A DNA stretch of 64,000 nt from Mycobacteroides sp. CBMA 271 (GTDB taxonomy: Bacteria > Actinomycetota > Actinomycetes > Mycobacteriales > Mycobacteriaceae). Both the position numbers and the translations under genes were made by a program. The notes beneath the pieces were generated by a model that saw only the letters and a program-made list of their open reading frames with translations, searched no databases and was not told the origin of the DNA. Position 1 is the stretch's first letter. Each line of letters opens with the position of its first letter. Positions 43,689 to 51,885 of the stretch are shown here, one piece after another. The stretch spans positions 62,001-126,000 of the forward strand of contig NZ_VTHB01000009.1 in assembly GCF_009729205.1 (NCBI RefSeq). Direction: 5' to 3'.

Positions 43689-43727
43689 CGCTAATGATAA
43701 TGAAAACGATATTCGTTTACATTAGCG
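43689..43727 (-). promoter_or_regulatory. Zur/Fur-like palindrome upstream of the PPE gene
   Basis: CGCTAATG (43689-43696) and CATTAGCG (43720-43727) form perfect outer arms. Within them AATGAAAACGAT (43699-43710) pairs with TTCGTTTACATT (43712-43723), 10 of 12. The AT-rich TGAAAACGATATTCG style matches mycobacterial Zur boxes. It ends ten bases before the PPE start codon. Confidence 0.6.
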
Positions 43728-43784
43728 CAGAAGTCTCACAGGTTTTCGGGGGCCATCTCACAGGATTGGCGTCGATGCGGATGG

Positions 43785-44165
43785 TCAGAGCGGGTTCAGG
43801 CGGGCCCTGAGCAGGCAAAACTCGTTACCCTCGGGGTCGGCCAGGACGTGCCACTGCTCGTGCCCTGTCTGGCCGACATCTGCTGGACGTGCTCCGAGCG
43901 TGAGGAGGCGTTCGAGCTCGGCGTCCTGATCGCGATCGGTCGCGTTGACATCGATGTGCAGCCGGGACTTCCTGCGTTGCGGCTCGTCACTGCGGCTGAG
44001 GATGATCGTCGGCTGCGGGCCTCCGAACCCCTCGCGCGGACCGATCTCCATCGAGCCGTCGTCCATGCGATCGAGCACCACGAAATCCAGCACCTCACAC
44101 CAGAACTGGGCCAGCGCCTCGGGATCGCGACAATCGAGCACGAGCTCGCTGATACGACATGCCAT
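43785..44165 (-). CDS. VOC family (glyoxalase/bleomycin-resistance fold) protein
   Basis: A 126-residue VOC-fold protein. The pattern ISELVLDCRDPEALAQFWCEVLDF, RLHIDVNATDRD and WHVLADPEGNEFCLL fits the small glyoxalase-like domain with metal-ligand-like His and Glu (RLHIDV, GNEFCLL). The substrate is unknown. It is divergent from the CopG/Doc pair, whose operator lies between. Confidence 0.82.
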   Translation of the reverse strand: MACRISELVLDCRDPEALAQFWCEVLDFVVLDRMDDGSMEIGPREGFGGPQPTIILSRSDEPQRRKSRLHIDVNATDRDQDAELERLLTLGARPADVGQTGHEQWHVLADPEGNEFCLLRARLNPL

Positions 44166-44213
44166 GCAGGAAACCTACTCACTGGGCGGGCAGCACGGCA
44201 TCGAAAAATTGGT

Positions 44214-44241
44214 GGTATCTAATGGTATCAAGCGATACCAT
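44214..44241. promoter_or_regulatory. Toxin-antitoxin operator palindrome
   Basis: ATGGTATC (44222-44229), AAGC, GATACCAT (44234-44241) is a perfect 8-base inverted repeat, with a third GGTATC half-site at 44214-44219. It lies seven bases before the antitoxin start. Confidence 0.7.
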
Positions 44242-44247
44242 CTAAAG

Positions 44248-44448
44248 ATGGCGATGACCCTTCGGTTGAGCGATGAACAGACGTCGGCGCTGCGTGCGGC
44301 GGCCGACCGCGAGGGCTTGTCCATGCAGGCCGTCGCGCTTAAGGCTGTCGACGAATATCTCAACGGCCGTCGCCGTCGACGGGATGACCTCCTCAAGCGC
44401 ATAGTTGCCGAAGATGCTGGCGTACTGGACCGTCTCGCTGACGCATGA
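44248..44448 (+). CDS. CopG/RHH-like antitoxin of a type II TA system
   Basis: A 66-residue protein from ATG 44248. MTLRLSDEQTSALRAAADREGLSMQAVALKAVDEYL is a ribbon-helix-helix DNA-binding pattern and the C-terminus RRDDLLKRIVAEDAGVLDRL is the toxin-binding tail. It overlaps the Doc-type toxin by ATGA and probably autoregulates through the palindrome upstream. Confidence 0.78.
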   Translation: MAMTLRLSDEQTSALRAAADREGLSMQAVALKAVDEYLNGRRRRRDDLLKRIVAEDAGVLDRLADA

Positions 44449-44837
44449 CCCAGCCTGACGTTGTTTACCTCGAGCTGGAGGATCTGCTCGTCATCTGTGA
44501 GGGATACCTCGGACATCCCGCGGAGGTGCGTGATTTCGGGCTGCTTGAATCGGCACTCGCCCGGCCTAAGGCCACTGTCTTCGGGGACGACGCATATCCC
44601 GGAATTCATGAGAAGGCCGCTGCCTTGCTGGATTCCGTCGTCAACAACCACGCTCTCGTAGACGGCAACAAGCGGCTCGGCTGGGTTGCCACCCGACTGT
44701 TTTATGGCTTCAACGGGTACTGGGTTTCGGCGACCGAGGATCAGAAGGTTGATCTGGTGCTGGACGTCGCGGCGGGCGAGGTTGCCGGAGTGGCGGATAT
44801 CGCGAAGCGATTGTCGGTCATCTTCTTTCGCGGCTAG
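44445..44837 (+). CDS. Doc-type (Fic family) toxin
   Basis: A 130-residue Fic/Doc protein with HALVDGNKRLGW (residues 69-80), matching the Doc motif HxFxDGNKR, though Phe is replaced by Leu. Doc phosphorylates EF-Tu and stops translation. Its ATG overlaps the antitoxin stop. The short length is right for a stand-alone toxin. No mobility gene is next to it. Confidence 0.85.
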   Translation: MTQPDVVYLELEDLLVICEGYLGHPAEVRDFGLLESALARPKATVFGDDAYPGIHEKAAALLDSVVNNHALVDGNKRLGWVATRLFYGFNGYWVSATEDQKVDLVLDVAAGEVAGVADIAKRLSVIFFRG

Positions 44838-44843
44838 CCGGCT

Positions 44844-45734
44844 TCAGATAAGCGCGCCCTGCAGGCTCCGGCACGCCTTGGCCACGAAATCCTTGGAAAC
44901 CCCTGCCCGCGGTGCGAACCTGTCGAACCCGTGGAATGCACCCGGCACGATCTCCAACTCGCAGGGCACTCCCGCGGCACGGAGGCGTTCGGCGTAGGCG
45001 ATGCCCTCGTCGTGAAACAGGTCGGCGGTTCCGATGCCCAACCACGCCGGCGCCAGCCCCGACAGATCCATCTGGCGGCCCGGCACGGCGATGTCGCGGT
45101 CCGCGTCCGCGAGGTACGCATCCCAGCCGAATCGGTTGGCATCGGTGCTCCACATGCGGAGGTTGGTTTCGTCGATGTCGGTGCGGGTGCTCGTGCGATC
45201 GTCGAGCATTGGGTACACCAGCAGTTGCAGCGCGGGAGCAACCTCGCCGCGATCCCGTGCCAGCAGCGCGAGCGCGGCGGTCAGCCCGCCGCCGGCGCTG
45301 GCACCGCCGATGGCGATGCGAGTCGGGTCAACCCAACCCTGCACCGACAGCCAGCGCAGCGCCGCGTAGCAGTCCTCGATGGCCGCTGGGTAGGGATGTT
45401 CGGGTGCCAGTCGGTAGTCGACCGATACGACCGGCAGACCGGCCGTCCGCGCCAGCTTGCGGCAGAAGAAATCGTCCTGCCGCGCGGTGCCCATCACGTA
45501 GCCACCGCCGTGAATCCACAACAGGGCCGGGGACGGCTCGATGAGATTCTTGGGCAGGTGTACGCGAACGCTGACCTCGTCGTTCACCACTACGGTCCGC
45601 GCCCCGCGTACCGGAACGAGGCCGGAGACTCGGATGACTGCGCGCAGCGCAGCGAGGGATCGCGGAAGAGCTACTCGTCGGGGAAATAGCTTGGCGGCCA
45701 AGCGGAGATCGGGATGAATGTCAGGGGACGACAC
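44844..45734 (-). CDS. Hormone-sensitive-lipase-type alpha/beta hydrolase
   Basis: A 296-residue esterase from GTG 45734 (GTG 45764 would add ten residues; no clear ribosome site). The HGGGYVMG motif makes the oxyanion hole, GGASAGGG holds the Ser nucleophile, and later TADLFHDEG and GAFHGFDRF supply the Asp and His. It should hydrolyse esters of small acids or lipids. The gene is convergent with the Doc toxin, ending six bases away. Confidence 0.88.
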   Translation of the reverse strand: MSSPDIHPDLRLAAKLFPRRVALPRSLAALRAVIRVSGLVPVRGARTVVVNDEVSVRVHLPKNLIEPSPALLWIHGGGYVMGTARQDDFFCRKLARTAGLPVVSVDYRLAPEHPYPAAIEDCYAALRWLSVQGWVDPTRIAIGGASAGGGLTAALALLARDRGEVAPALQLLVYPMLDDRTSTRTDIDETNLRMWSTDANRFGWDAYLADADRDIAVPGRQMDLSGLAPAWLGIGTADLFHDEGIAYAERLRAAGVPCELEIVPGAFHGFDRFAPRAGVSKDFVAKACRSLQGALI

Positions 45735-45839
45735 ATAGCGAGTATGCCGGGGGCCTGGGTGCACCGTGGCGGATTCCGTATTCGGGAATGTTTCGGACTT
45801 TGGTCCGCTTGACTCGTTCGTACCGACGGAAGGATCGAC

Positions 45840-46583
45840 ATGACTCAGCCACTCAAGGGCCGCCGCGCATTCGTCACCGGCGGATCGCGCGGAATCGGGG
45901 CGGCGATCGTGCGCAGGCTCGCGGCGGATGGGGCACGCGTTGTCTTCACGTTCTCCAGTTCAGCAAAACAGGCAGCCGATGTTGTGGCCGGTGTCAAGGA
46001 GCAGGGTGGATGGTCGATGGCGACCCGGGCAGACGTATCCGATCCCGGTCAGGTGGCCGCCGCCATCAACGAGGCAGCGGAAATCCTTGGGGGACTGGAT
46101 ATCCTGGTCAACAACGCCGGGATTGCCATCTTTGGCGATGTCGATAATGCCACCCTTGACGATTTCGACGACATCGTTGCGGTCAACGTGCGGGCCGTAT
46201 TCGCCGCGATCAAAGCAGCCTCCCCGCAGTTGGGTGCGGGCGGCAGGATCATCACCATCGGCAGTATCGGCGGAGATCATTCGCCCACGCCCGACTCGGC
46301 GCTGTATTCGATGTCGAAGGCCGCGGTCGCCGGTCTCACCCGAGGCTTGGCGCGCGAGCTCGGTCCGCGCGGGATCACTATCAACAACGTCCAGCCCGGT
46401 CCCGTCGCCACCGACATGAACCCCGAAGATGGGGAACTGGCCGAGGTCCTACTGCCGCGGATCGCCGTCGGGCGTTACGGCCAGCCGCGCGATGTCGCCA
46501 GCTTGGTGAGTTATCTGGCTTCCGAGGAAGCCTGGTACATCACCGGCGCCGCCATCAACATCGACGGGGGATTCACCGTCTAG
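45840..46583 (+). CDS. Short-chain dehydrogenase/reductase
   Basis: A 247-residue SDR with TGGSRGIGAAIV (about 13-24), NNAG and the YSMSKAA catalytic motif. It is close to 3-ketoacyl-ACP reductase-like enzymes. It is divergent from the hydrolase gene at 44844 and precedes the SRPBCC gene. The substrate is not known. Confidence 0.9.
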   Translation: MTQPLKGRRAFVTGGSRGIGAAIVRRLAADGARVVFTFSSSAKQAADVVAGVKEQGGWSMATRADVSDPGQVAAAINEAAEILGGLDILVNNAGIAIFGDVDNATLDDFDDIVAVNVRAVFAAIKAASPQLGAGGRIITIGSIGGDHSPTPDSALYSMSKAAVAGLTRGLARELGPRGITINNVQPGPVATDMNPEDGELAEVLLPRIAVGRYGQPRDVASLVSYLASEEAWYITGAAINIDGGFTV

Positions 46584-46611
46584 CCCGTTACCGGCCGCTA
46601 GGGTCAGATCC

Positions 46612-47049
46612 ATGGCCACTAGCGATACGCGGGAAGTCGTCATCGAAGCGACTCCCGAGCAGATCATGGACGTCATTGCCGACTTCGATGTGTTGCCGAA
46701 ATGGTCGTTGGCGCACCAGAGTTCGACAGTCGTGTCCACACACGACGACGGGCGACCGCACGAAGTGAAGATGAAGATCAAGGCGGCAGGTATCGCCGAC
46801 GAGCAGGTGGTGGCGTACAGCTGGGGGCCCGACGCCGTCAGCTGGACGCTGCTGAAGGCAGGTCAGTTACGCAGCCAGGATGGTAAGTACACCTTCACCC
46901 CCAAGGGTGACAAGACGCACGTGAAGTTTGAGCTCAGCGTGGACCTGCTGATTCCGCTGCCCGGATTCATCCTCAAGCGGACCATCAAGGGCGCCATGGA
47001 AACCGCGACCGATGGCCTCCGCAAGCAGGTTCTTGCCACCTATCGGTAG
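46612..47049 (+). CDS. SRPBCC/polyketide cyclase family protein
   Basis: A 145-residue START-like domain protein (EVVIEATPEQIMDVIADFDVLPKWS). TAGGGT seven bases before the ATG suggests a leaderless mRNA. The fold binds hydrophobic ligands. It matches Rv0854-type proteins by memory, function unknown. Confidence 0.82.
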   Translation: MATSDTREVVIEATPEQIMDVIADFDVLPKWSLAHQSSTVVSTHDDGRPHEVKMKIKAAGIADEQVVAYSWGPDAVSWTLLKAGQLRSQDGKYTFTPKGDKTHVKFELSVDLLIPLPGFILKRTIKGAMETATDGLRKQVLATYR

Positions 47050-47073
47050 GGGCCTTCCCTCCGGCACCCTTCC

Positions 47074-47104
47074 CTAGTATCGTTATTTCAAATATCGAAA
47101 CTAG
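47074..47104. promoter_or_regulatory. 31-base near-palindrome before TetR operon
   Basis: CTAGTATCGTTATTT (47074-47088), C, AAATATCGAAACTAG (47090-47104): 13 of 15 arm positions pair. It lies 15 bases before the TetR GTG start and is a probable autoregulatory operator. Confidence 0.72.
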
Positions 47105-47118
47105 AGGATGGTCGGATA

Positions 47119-47718
47119 GTGGATAGACGCCAGGGCGGGCGCCCCCGCGATCCCGACAAGGACGACGCGGTACGCGAGAGCGTGCGCCAGATGCTGGCCA
47201 CCGAGGGATACCAGGGGACCACGATCCCCGCGGTCGCCCGGGCCGCCGGAATCGGTGCACCCACGATCTATCGCCGCTGGCCCACCCAGGCCGACATGGT
47301 GGAAAGCGCGATCGCCGACCGCCCATGGCCCGCGGCGTTGGCTGATCGCGCCGAATTCCAGGACTATCTACCCATTTTGGTGCGCGCGGTGGTCGAGTAC
47401 TTCGCCGATCCGGCCACCCGCGCGGCGATGCCGGGGCTGCTGGTCGAGTACTACCGCGAACCGAGCCAGTACGCGGGTCTGGTCGAGCGCACGGAAACGC
47501 CGCTGCGCGAGGAGTTCCGGGCTGCGCACGACGAGGCCGTTGCCGCGGGCCGGTGTGCCGCTGAGCCGGCGCCCGACGCGCTCTTCGACACCATCGTGGG
47601 CATGGCGGTCTACTACGGCGTCCTGCGCGGCAGGGCCGACGAGGCGCTGATCGAACAAGTTCTTGGCGTGGTCCGTGCCGCCAGTTTCGTAGACAGAGAA
47701 GAAGGTAAGGAACGATGA
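47119..47718 (+). CDS. TetR family transcriptional regulator
   Basis: A 199-residue TetR protein from GTG 47119. The helix-turn-helix is TTIPAVARAAGIGAPTIYRRW. Its stop overlaps the start of the SDR at 47715, so regulator, SDR and enoyl-CoA hydratase form one operon. The large palindrome in front implies autoregulation. Confidence 0.9.
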   Translation: MDRRQGGRPRDPDKDDAVRESVRQMLATEGYQGTTIPAVARAAGIGAPTIYRRWPTQADMVESAIADRPWPAALADRAEFQDYLPILVRAVVEYFADPATRAAMPGLLVEYYREPSQYAGLVERTETPLREEFRAAHDEAVAAGRCAAEPAPDALFDTIVGMAVYYGVLRGRADEALIEQVLGVVRAASFVDREEGKER

Positions 47719-48485
47719 ATCGAGAAACATTCGCCACCCTGTTCGACCTCACCGGGCGCACCGTCATCGTGACCGGCGGCACCCGCGGGATTGGACGCGC
47801 GCTCGCCGAGGGCTACGTGTGCGCGGGTGCCAATGTCGTTGTGGCGAGCCGTAAACCGGAAGCATGTGCCGAGACCGTCGAACACCTGCGGACCCTGGGC
47901 GGGCGGGCACTGGGTGTGCCCACGCACACCGGCGACATCGACTCCCTGGAACAACTGGTGCAGGCCACCGTTGACGAGTTCGGCGGTGTGGACATCGTGG
48001 TGAACAACGCCGCCAATGCCCTCACCGAGCCCGTCGGTGCATTCTCGGTCGACGGCTGGGACAAGTCGTTCGGGGTCAACTTGCGCGGGCCGGTGTTTCT
48101 GGTGCAGGCCGCGCTGCCCCATCTGGTGGCCAGCCCCCACGCCGCAGTGCTCAACGTGGTCTCGGTGGGCGCCTTCATGTTTGGGCAGGGTGTCTCCATG
48201 TACTCGGCGGCCAAGGCCGCGCTCGTTTCGTATACGAGGTCGGCAGCCGCCGAGCTCGCCTCACGCGGTGTGCGGGTCAACGCGCTCGCCCCCGGCGCGA
48301 TCGATACCGACATGGTGCGCAGGAACCCGCAGGCCGTCGTGGATGGTATGGCCAACGGAAATCACCTCAAGCGGCTCGGGGTCCCCGACGAAATGGTGGG
48401 CACTGCACTGCTTCTGACATCCGATGCGGGTAGCTACATCACCGGGCAGACCTTCATCGCCGACGGCGGGCTGGTGGCCCGATGA
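47715..48485 (+). CDS. Short-chain dehydrogenase/reductase
   Basis: A 256-residue SDR with TGGTRGIGRALAEGY, NNAANAL and the active-site MYSAAKAAL (Tyr, Lys). It overlaps both neighbours by ATGA. In an operon with enoyl-CoA hydratase it may act as a 3-hydroxyacyl-type dehydrogenase on a CoA thioester; this is inference. Confidence 0.9.
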   Translation: MNRETFATLFDLTGRTVIVTGGTRGIGRALAEGYVCAGANVVVASRKPEACAETVEHLRTLGGRALGVPTHTGDIDSLEQLVQATVDEFGGVDIVVNNAANALTEPVGAFSVDGWDKSFGVNLRGPVFLVQAALPHLVASPHAAVLNVVSVGAFMFGQGVSMYSAAKAALVSYTRSAAAELASRGVRVNALAPGAIDTDMVRRNPQAVVDGMANGNHLKRLGVPDEMVGTALLLTSDAGSYITGQTFIADGGLVAR

Positions 48486-49297
48486 TCCGCACCGAACATC
48501 GCGACCACGGCGTGCTGGTGGTCACCATCGATCGTCCTGAGCGTCGCAACGCACTGGACCCGCAGACAGTCGCCGAGCTGCACACCGTGGTCCAGAGGGC
48601 CGACGGCGACCCGAATGTTCGTGCGGTGGTCCTCACCGCAGTCGGCGCATCCTTTTGCGCGGGAGCCGATCTCAAGTCGTTACCGACCGATTTCACCAAC
48701 ACCAGTGCCACCTCCACCGCGGCGCTACTCGGGGCCACCGACTCGGAAGTAGTGCGCACGCTCGCGGCTCAGGAGCTGATGGCCTCCCTGTTCGAACGGA
48801 TTCACCGGATGCGGCAGCCGGTGATCGCGGCCATCAACGGGCACGCGGTCGGCGGCGGGTTCGCGTTGGCCCTGGCCTGTGACATCCGGTTCAGTTGCCC
48901 GGATGCCGCTTTCGGCGCCGTCTTCATCCGCCACGGCGTATCCAACTGCGATATGGGCACCAGCTATCACCTGCCGCGGCTAGTCGGCGCGGCACGAGCC
49001 GCCGAACTGATGCTGACGGGCCGGGTGTTCGGAGCGGAAGAAGCCCAGCGGATCGGCTTGGTCTTCGATGTGGTGCCGCCCGAGGGTCTGCTCGATGCCG
49101 CCGTCGCCAAGGCGGAAGAGATTGCCGCGCATTCTCCGCTGGCGGTGTGGATGACCAAGGAGACGATGTGGCAGACGCTCGATGCACCGAGCCTGCGTCA
49201 CGCCCTCGATTTAGAGAACCGAACCCAAGTGATGTGCACCGCCACAGGGGAATTACGCCGTTCTTTCGACGCCTTCCGAGACGGCTCGGGTAGATAG
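48482..49297 (+). CDS. Enoyl-CoA hydratase/isomerase family protein
   Basis: A 271-residue crotonase-fold enzyme. The oxyanion-hole pieces are GASFCAGADLKSL and NGHAVGGGFALALACDIRF, followed by helices typical of the family. It would add water to an enoyl-CoA in a beta-oxidation-like pathway. It overlaps the SDR by ATGA and is convergent with the TetR gene at 49308. Confidence 0.9.
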   Translation: MIRTEHRDHGVLVVTIDRPERRNALDPQTVAELHTVVQRADGDPNVRAVVLTAVGASFCAGADLKSLPTDFTNTSATSTAALLGATDSEVVRTLAAQELMASLFERIHRMRQPVIAAINGHAVGGGFALALACDIRFSCPDAAFGAVFIRHGVSNCDMGTSYHLPRLVGAARAAELMLTGRVFGAEEAQRIGLVFDVVPPEGLLDAAVAKAEEIAAHSPLAVWMTKETMWQTLDAPSLRHALDLENRTQVMCTATGELRRSFDAFRDGSGR

Positions 49298-49307
49298 AAG
49301 AGCATTG

Positions 49308-49952
49308 CTAGTCAATCTCGGGCGGTCCGGCCAGGATGGCTGTGACCATGTCGACGAGTTGTGTTCGCATCTGCGCCTCGTCGAGATAGGTTCCGCTCAA
49401 GGACATCAGACGATTCGTGTGCGCGGTATCGCCCAGTACCACGCACGTCATCGTCACCGCATGGGTGACTCCAAACCGGATCGACGGCAGCTGCGCCGTC
49501 GGACGCAGTCGGAGGATGAGCTCCTGTAGCCGCGCGGCCTGCGGCTGAAAGCTGGCTCCCATCGGGATCAGCGCGGGATGTCCGCTGATGAGCAGCTTCC
49601 CGAGCGTGGAAAGCCATGCGGTTCCGCCCTCTTCGCCGATCTCGGCCAGCGGCGAGACGATCGCCTCGGCGATGGAGCGCAGCGTCCCGGCTGCCTCGGC
49701 GGTATCTAGTAACGCGAAACGGCGCCGTTCGAGCTGGCCCAGGTACTTGTCGAGCAGTGCCTCGATGAGGCGCTCCTTGGACCCGAAGTGATAGTGCACC
49801 GAGGCCACATTGGTGCCGGCAGCTGCCATGATGGCGCGCAGGGACACCGCGTCCACGCCACGTTCGGCGAAGAGCCGTTCGGCGGCGCTGAGTAGCCGTT
49901 GGTCGGTGGAATCGTGTGTGAGGCTGGACGGCTCGCTCGCTGTGCTGGTCAT
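49308..49952 (-). CDS. TetR family transcriptional regulator
   Basis: A 214-residue TetR protein from ATG 49952, which overlaps the stop of the upstream enoyl-CoA hydratase. HTH is VSLRAIMAAAGTNVASVHYHF. It ends the minus-strand catabolic operon and is its likely repressor. The larger open frame upstream belongs to the hydratase. Confidence 0.88.
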   Translation of the reverse strand: MTSTASEPSSLTHDSTDQRLLSAAERLFAERGVDAVSLRAIMAAAGTNVASVHYHFGSKERLIEALLDKYLGQLERRRFALLDTAEAAGTLRSIAEAIVSPLAEIGEEGGTAWLSTLGKLLISGHPALIPMGASFQPQAARLQELILRLRPTAQLPSIRFGVTHAVTMTCVVLGDTAHTNRLMSLSGTYLDEAQMRTQLVDMVTAILAGPPEID

Positions 49953-50734
49953 TGCCCGGTGAACCGTGCCTCTCGCTTTTCGCGGAATGCGGTCAGCCCC
50001 TCGCGTGCGTCCGCGGAGGTGATTACCTGCCGGGTGAGCCGTGCCTCGATGACGCGGGCGTCCTCTTCGGCGATCCAACCGCTGCGCACGATTGCCTCCT
50101 TGGCGTTGCGTACGGCCAACGGGCCGTTGCGGATCACGCGCTCGGCCAGGCTGCGCGCCTTGTCCAATGCGGTGCCCGCCGGTGCCACATGCCCCACCAG
50201 CCCAAAATGGTAGGCCTCCTGGGCGGTCAACGGCTCGCCGGTGAGGATCATCTCCATGGCTTTGGTGTAGGGAATCTGCCGCTTGAGCCGGACCATGGAC
50301 CCCGCGCCGGGTACCAGCCCGCGCTGCACCTCTGGGAGGCCGAACGTTGCAAACTCATCCGCGACCCGAATATCGGTCTGCTGCAACATCTCGCATCCTC
50401 CGCCAAGACACGCCCCATTGACCGCGGCAATGAGCGGCTTGGTCAGGGAATGGCTCAGCAGCAGGCCCTTGCCGATGGCGGCCGGATCCAGTGGCGGTGC
50501 CGAGCCGTCACGGACCATCCAGCCGTCGCTCAGGTCACCACCCACGCAGTAGGCGTCACCGGCACCCGTGAGGATCGCAGCCAGAATGGTGTCATCGCTG
50601 TCGATCTCGTCCCAGGCTTGTGCTAGCTGACCGACCATAGTGGTAGACAGCGCGTTTCGTCGGTGCGGGCGGTTCATCGTCACCACGACGACGGGACCCT
50701 CACGTTCGACGAGTAGTTCACGTTCTGCTGTCAC
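49949..50734 (-). CDS. Enoyl-CoA hydratase/isomerase family protein
   Basis: A 261-residue crotonase-fold enzyme. GAGDAYCVGGDLSDG and NGACLGGGCEMLQQTDIRV mark the oxyanion hole and acyl-CoA loop. GTG 50734 overlaps the thiolase stop. In this operon it would hydrate an enoyl-CoA formed before cleavage by the thiolase-fold partners. Confidence 0.9.
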   Translation of the reverse strand: MTAERELLVEREGPVVVVTMNRPHRRNALSTTMVGQLAQAWDEIDSDDTILAAILTGAGDAYCVGGDLSDGWMVRDGSAPPLDPAAIGKGLLLSHSLTKPLIAAVNGACLGGGCEMLQQTDIRVADEFATFGLPEVQRGLVPGAGSMVRLKRQIPYTKAMEMILTGEPLTAQEAYHFGLVGHVAPAGTALDKARSLAERVIRNGPLAVRNAKEAIVRSGWIAEEDARVIEARLTRQVITSADAREGLTAFREKREARFTGQ

Positions 50735-51885
50735 GGTCTCTCGCTTCCCACTACCCACAGGGCGTGGAACTGCGAGGCGCCGCCCATGGCGTGGCCGATC
50801 GCCCGTCGGGCGCCCTCTACCTGATGTTCCCCGGCGAGACCCCGCACCTGTAATGCCGCCTCGGCAAACCGAAGTAGCCCCGTCGCGCCAGTAGGGTTGC
50901 CCGACAGTACGCCGCCGGAGGGGTTGATCGGATGCCTACCTCCGAATGCGGTGTGGCCCTCATCGACGGCGCGCCAGCCCGCACCCTCTGGTGCCAGCCC
51001 GATGTTCTCCATCCACATGGGCTCATACCAGCTGTAGGGGATGTAGAGCTCAGAGACGTCGATTTCGGTGTCGGGGTTGCTGATCCCGGCCTCGCGATAC
51101 GCGGCGACGGCGCATTCTTGCCCTGCCCGCGGGTTGACTTCGTCGCGCCCTGCGAAATGCCCTGTTTCGGTGCGCCATCCGGTTCCATGGATCCAGGCGG
51201 GTGGGCGTGCGGAGTGCCTCGCGAACTGCGCGCAGGAAATGACGACGGCACACGAGCCGTCGGATGACGGGCAGGATTCCAGGAAACGGATGGGATCCCA
51301 CAGCATTGGGGAGTTGCGGACCTCCTCGATAGTGATGCCGGGCTTTTGAATATGCGCGTAAGGGTTTCGTGTCGCGTTGAGCCGGTGGTTGACTGCCACC
51401 CGCCAGCCGATGTGCTCGGGTGCCTGCGAGCGGCGAATGTACTCACGAATCACCGGTGCGAAATGTCCGCCGGCCCCGGCGCCCAACTGGGTACTGAACG
51501 GCAGCGGTCGCGACAGCGCCCAGGTGAAATTTCCCTCGGACTCTTTGGAATAGGCCACGACCAGAACCCGTCGGGCCAGCCCCGCCTGCACCAGGTGCGC
51601 GGCATAGATGGCCGCGTGTCCGCCGACGCTGCCGCCGGTGAACACCCGGGTGACCGGGAGGCCGCGGGCGCCCATTGCGTCGGCGAGGTATAGCTCGGGG
51701 TTCATCACCCCGTCGAACAGGTCGGGGGTTTTGGCGAGCACGATCGCATCGATGTCCCCGAACGTCAGTTCCGCGTCCGCCAGTGCACCGTCCACCGCTT
51801 CGCGGACCAGTGCCGCTATGGTCACTTCGCGTTTCTTGGCCTGCCTGCTCTGCCCGACGCCAGTCACCGCGACACCGGCGCTCAT
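50731..51885 (-). CDS. Thiolase-fold lipid-transfer protein (Ltp-like), subunit 1
   Basis: A 384-residue thiolase-fold protein starting MSAGVAVTGVGQSRQ. The usual nucleophilic Cys position reads FTGGSVGGHAAIY without Cys, as in Ltp-type retro-aldolases, and SELYIPYSWYEP carries candidate Tyr residues. It overlaps subunit 2 and the hydratase. In Actinobacteria, such pairs with DUF35 proteins cleave steroid side-chain or similar 3-hydroxyacyl-CoA intermediates. That role is inferred from family and operon. Confidence 0.85.
   Translation of the reverse strand: MSAGVAVTGVGQSRQAKKREVTIAALVREAVDGALADAELTFGDIDAIVLAKTPDLFDGVMNPELYLADAMGARGLPVTRVFTGGSVGGHAAIYAAHLVQAGLARRVLVVAYSKESEGNFTWALSRPLPFSTQLGAGAGGHFAPVIREYIRRSQAPEHIGWRVAVNHRLNATRNPYAHIQKPGITIEEVRNSPMLWDPIRFLESCPSSDGSCAVVISCAQFARHSARPPAWIHGTGWRTETGHFAGRDEVNPRAGQECAVAAYREAGISNPDTEIDVSELYIPYSWYEPMWMENIGLAPEGAGWRAVDEGHTAFGGRHPINPSGGVLSGNPTGATGLLRFAEAALQVRGLAGEHQVEGARRAIGHAMGGASQFHALWVVGSERP

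Noticed and set aside
39380..44842. Integrated prophage or ICE at tRNA-Phe
   Set aside because: No integrase, no phage structural gene and no visible repeat of the tRNA end were found in the stretch.
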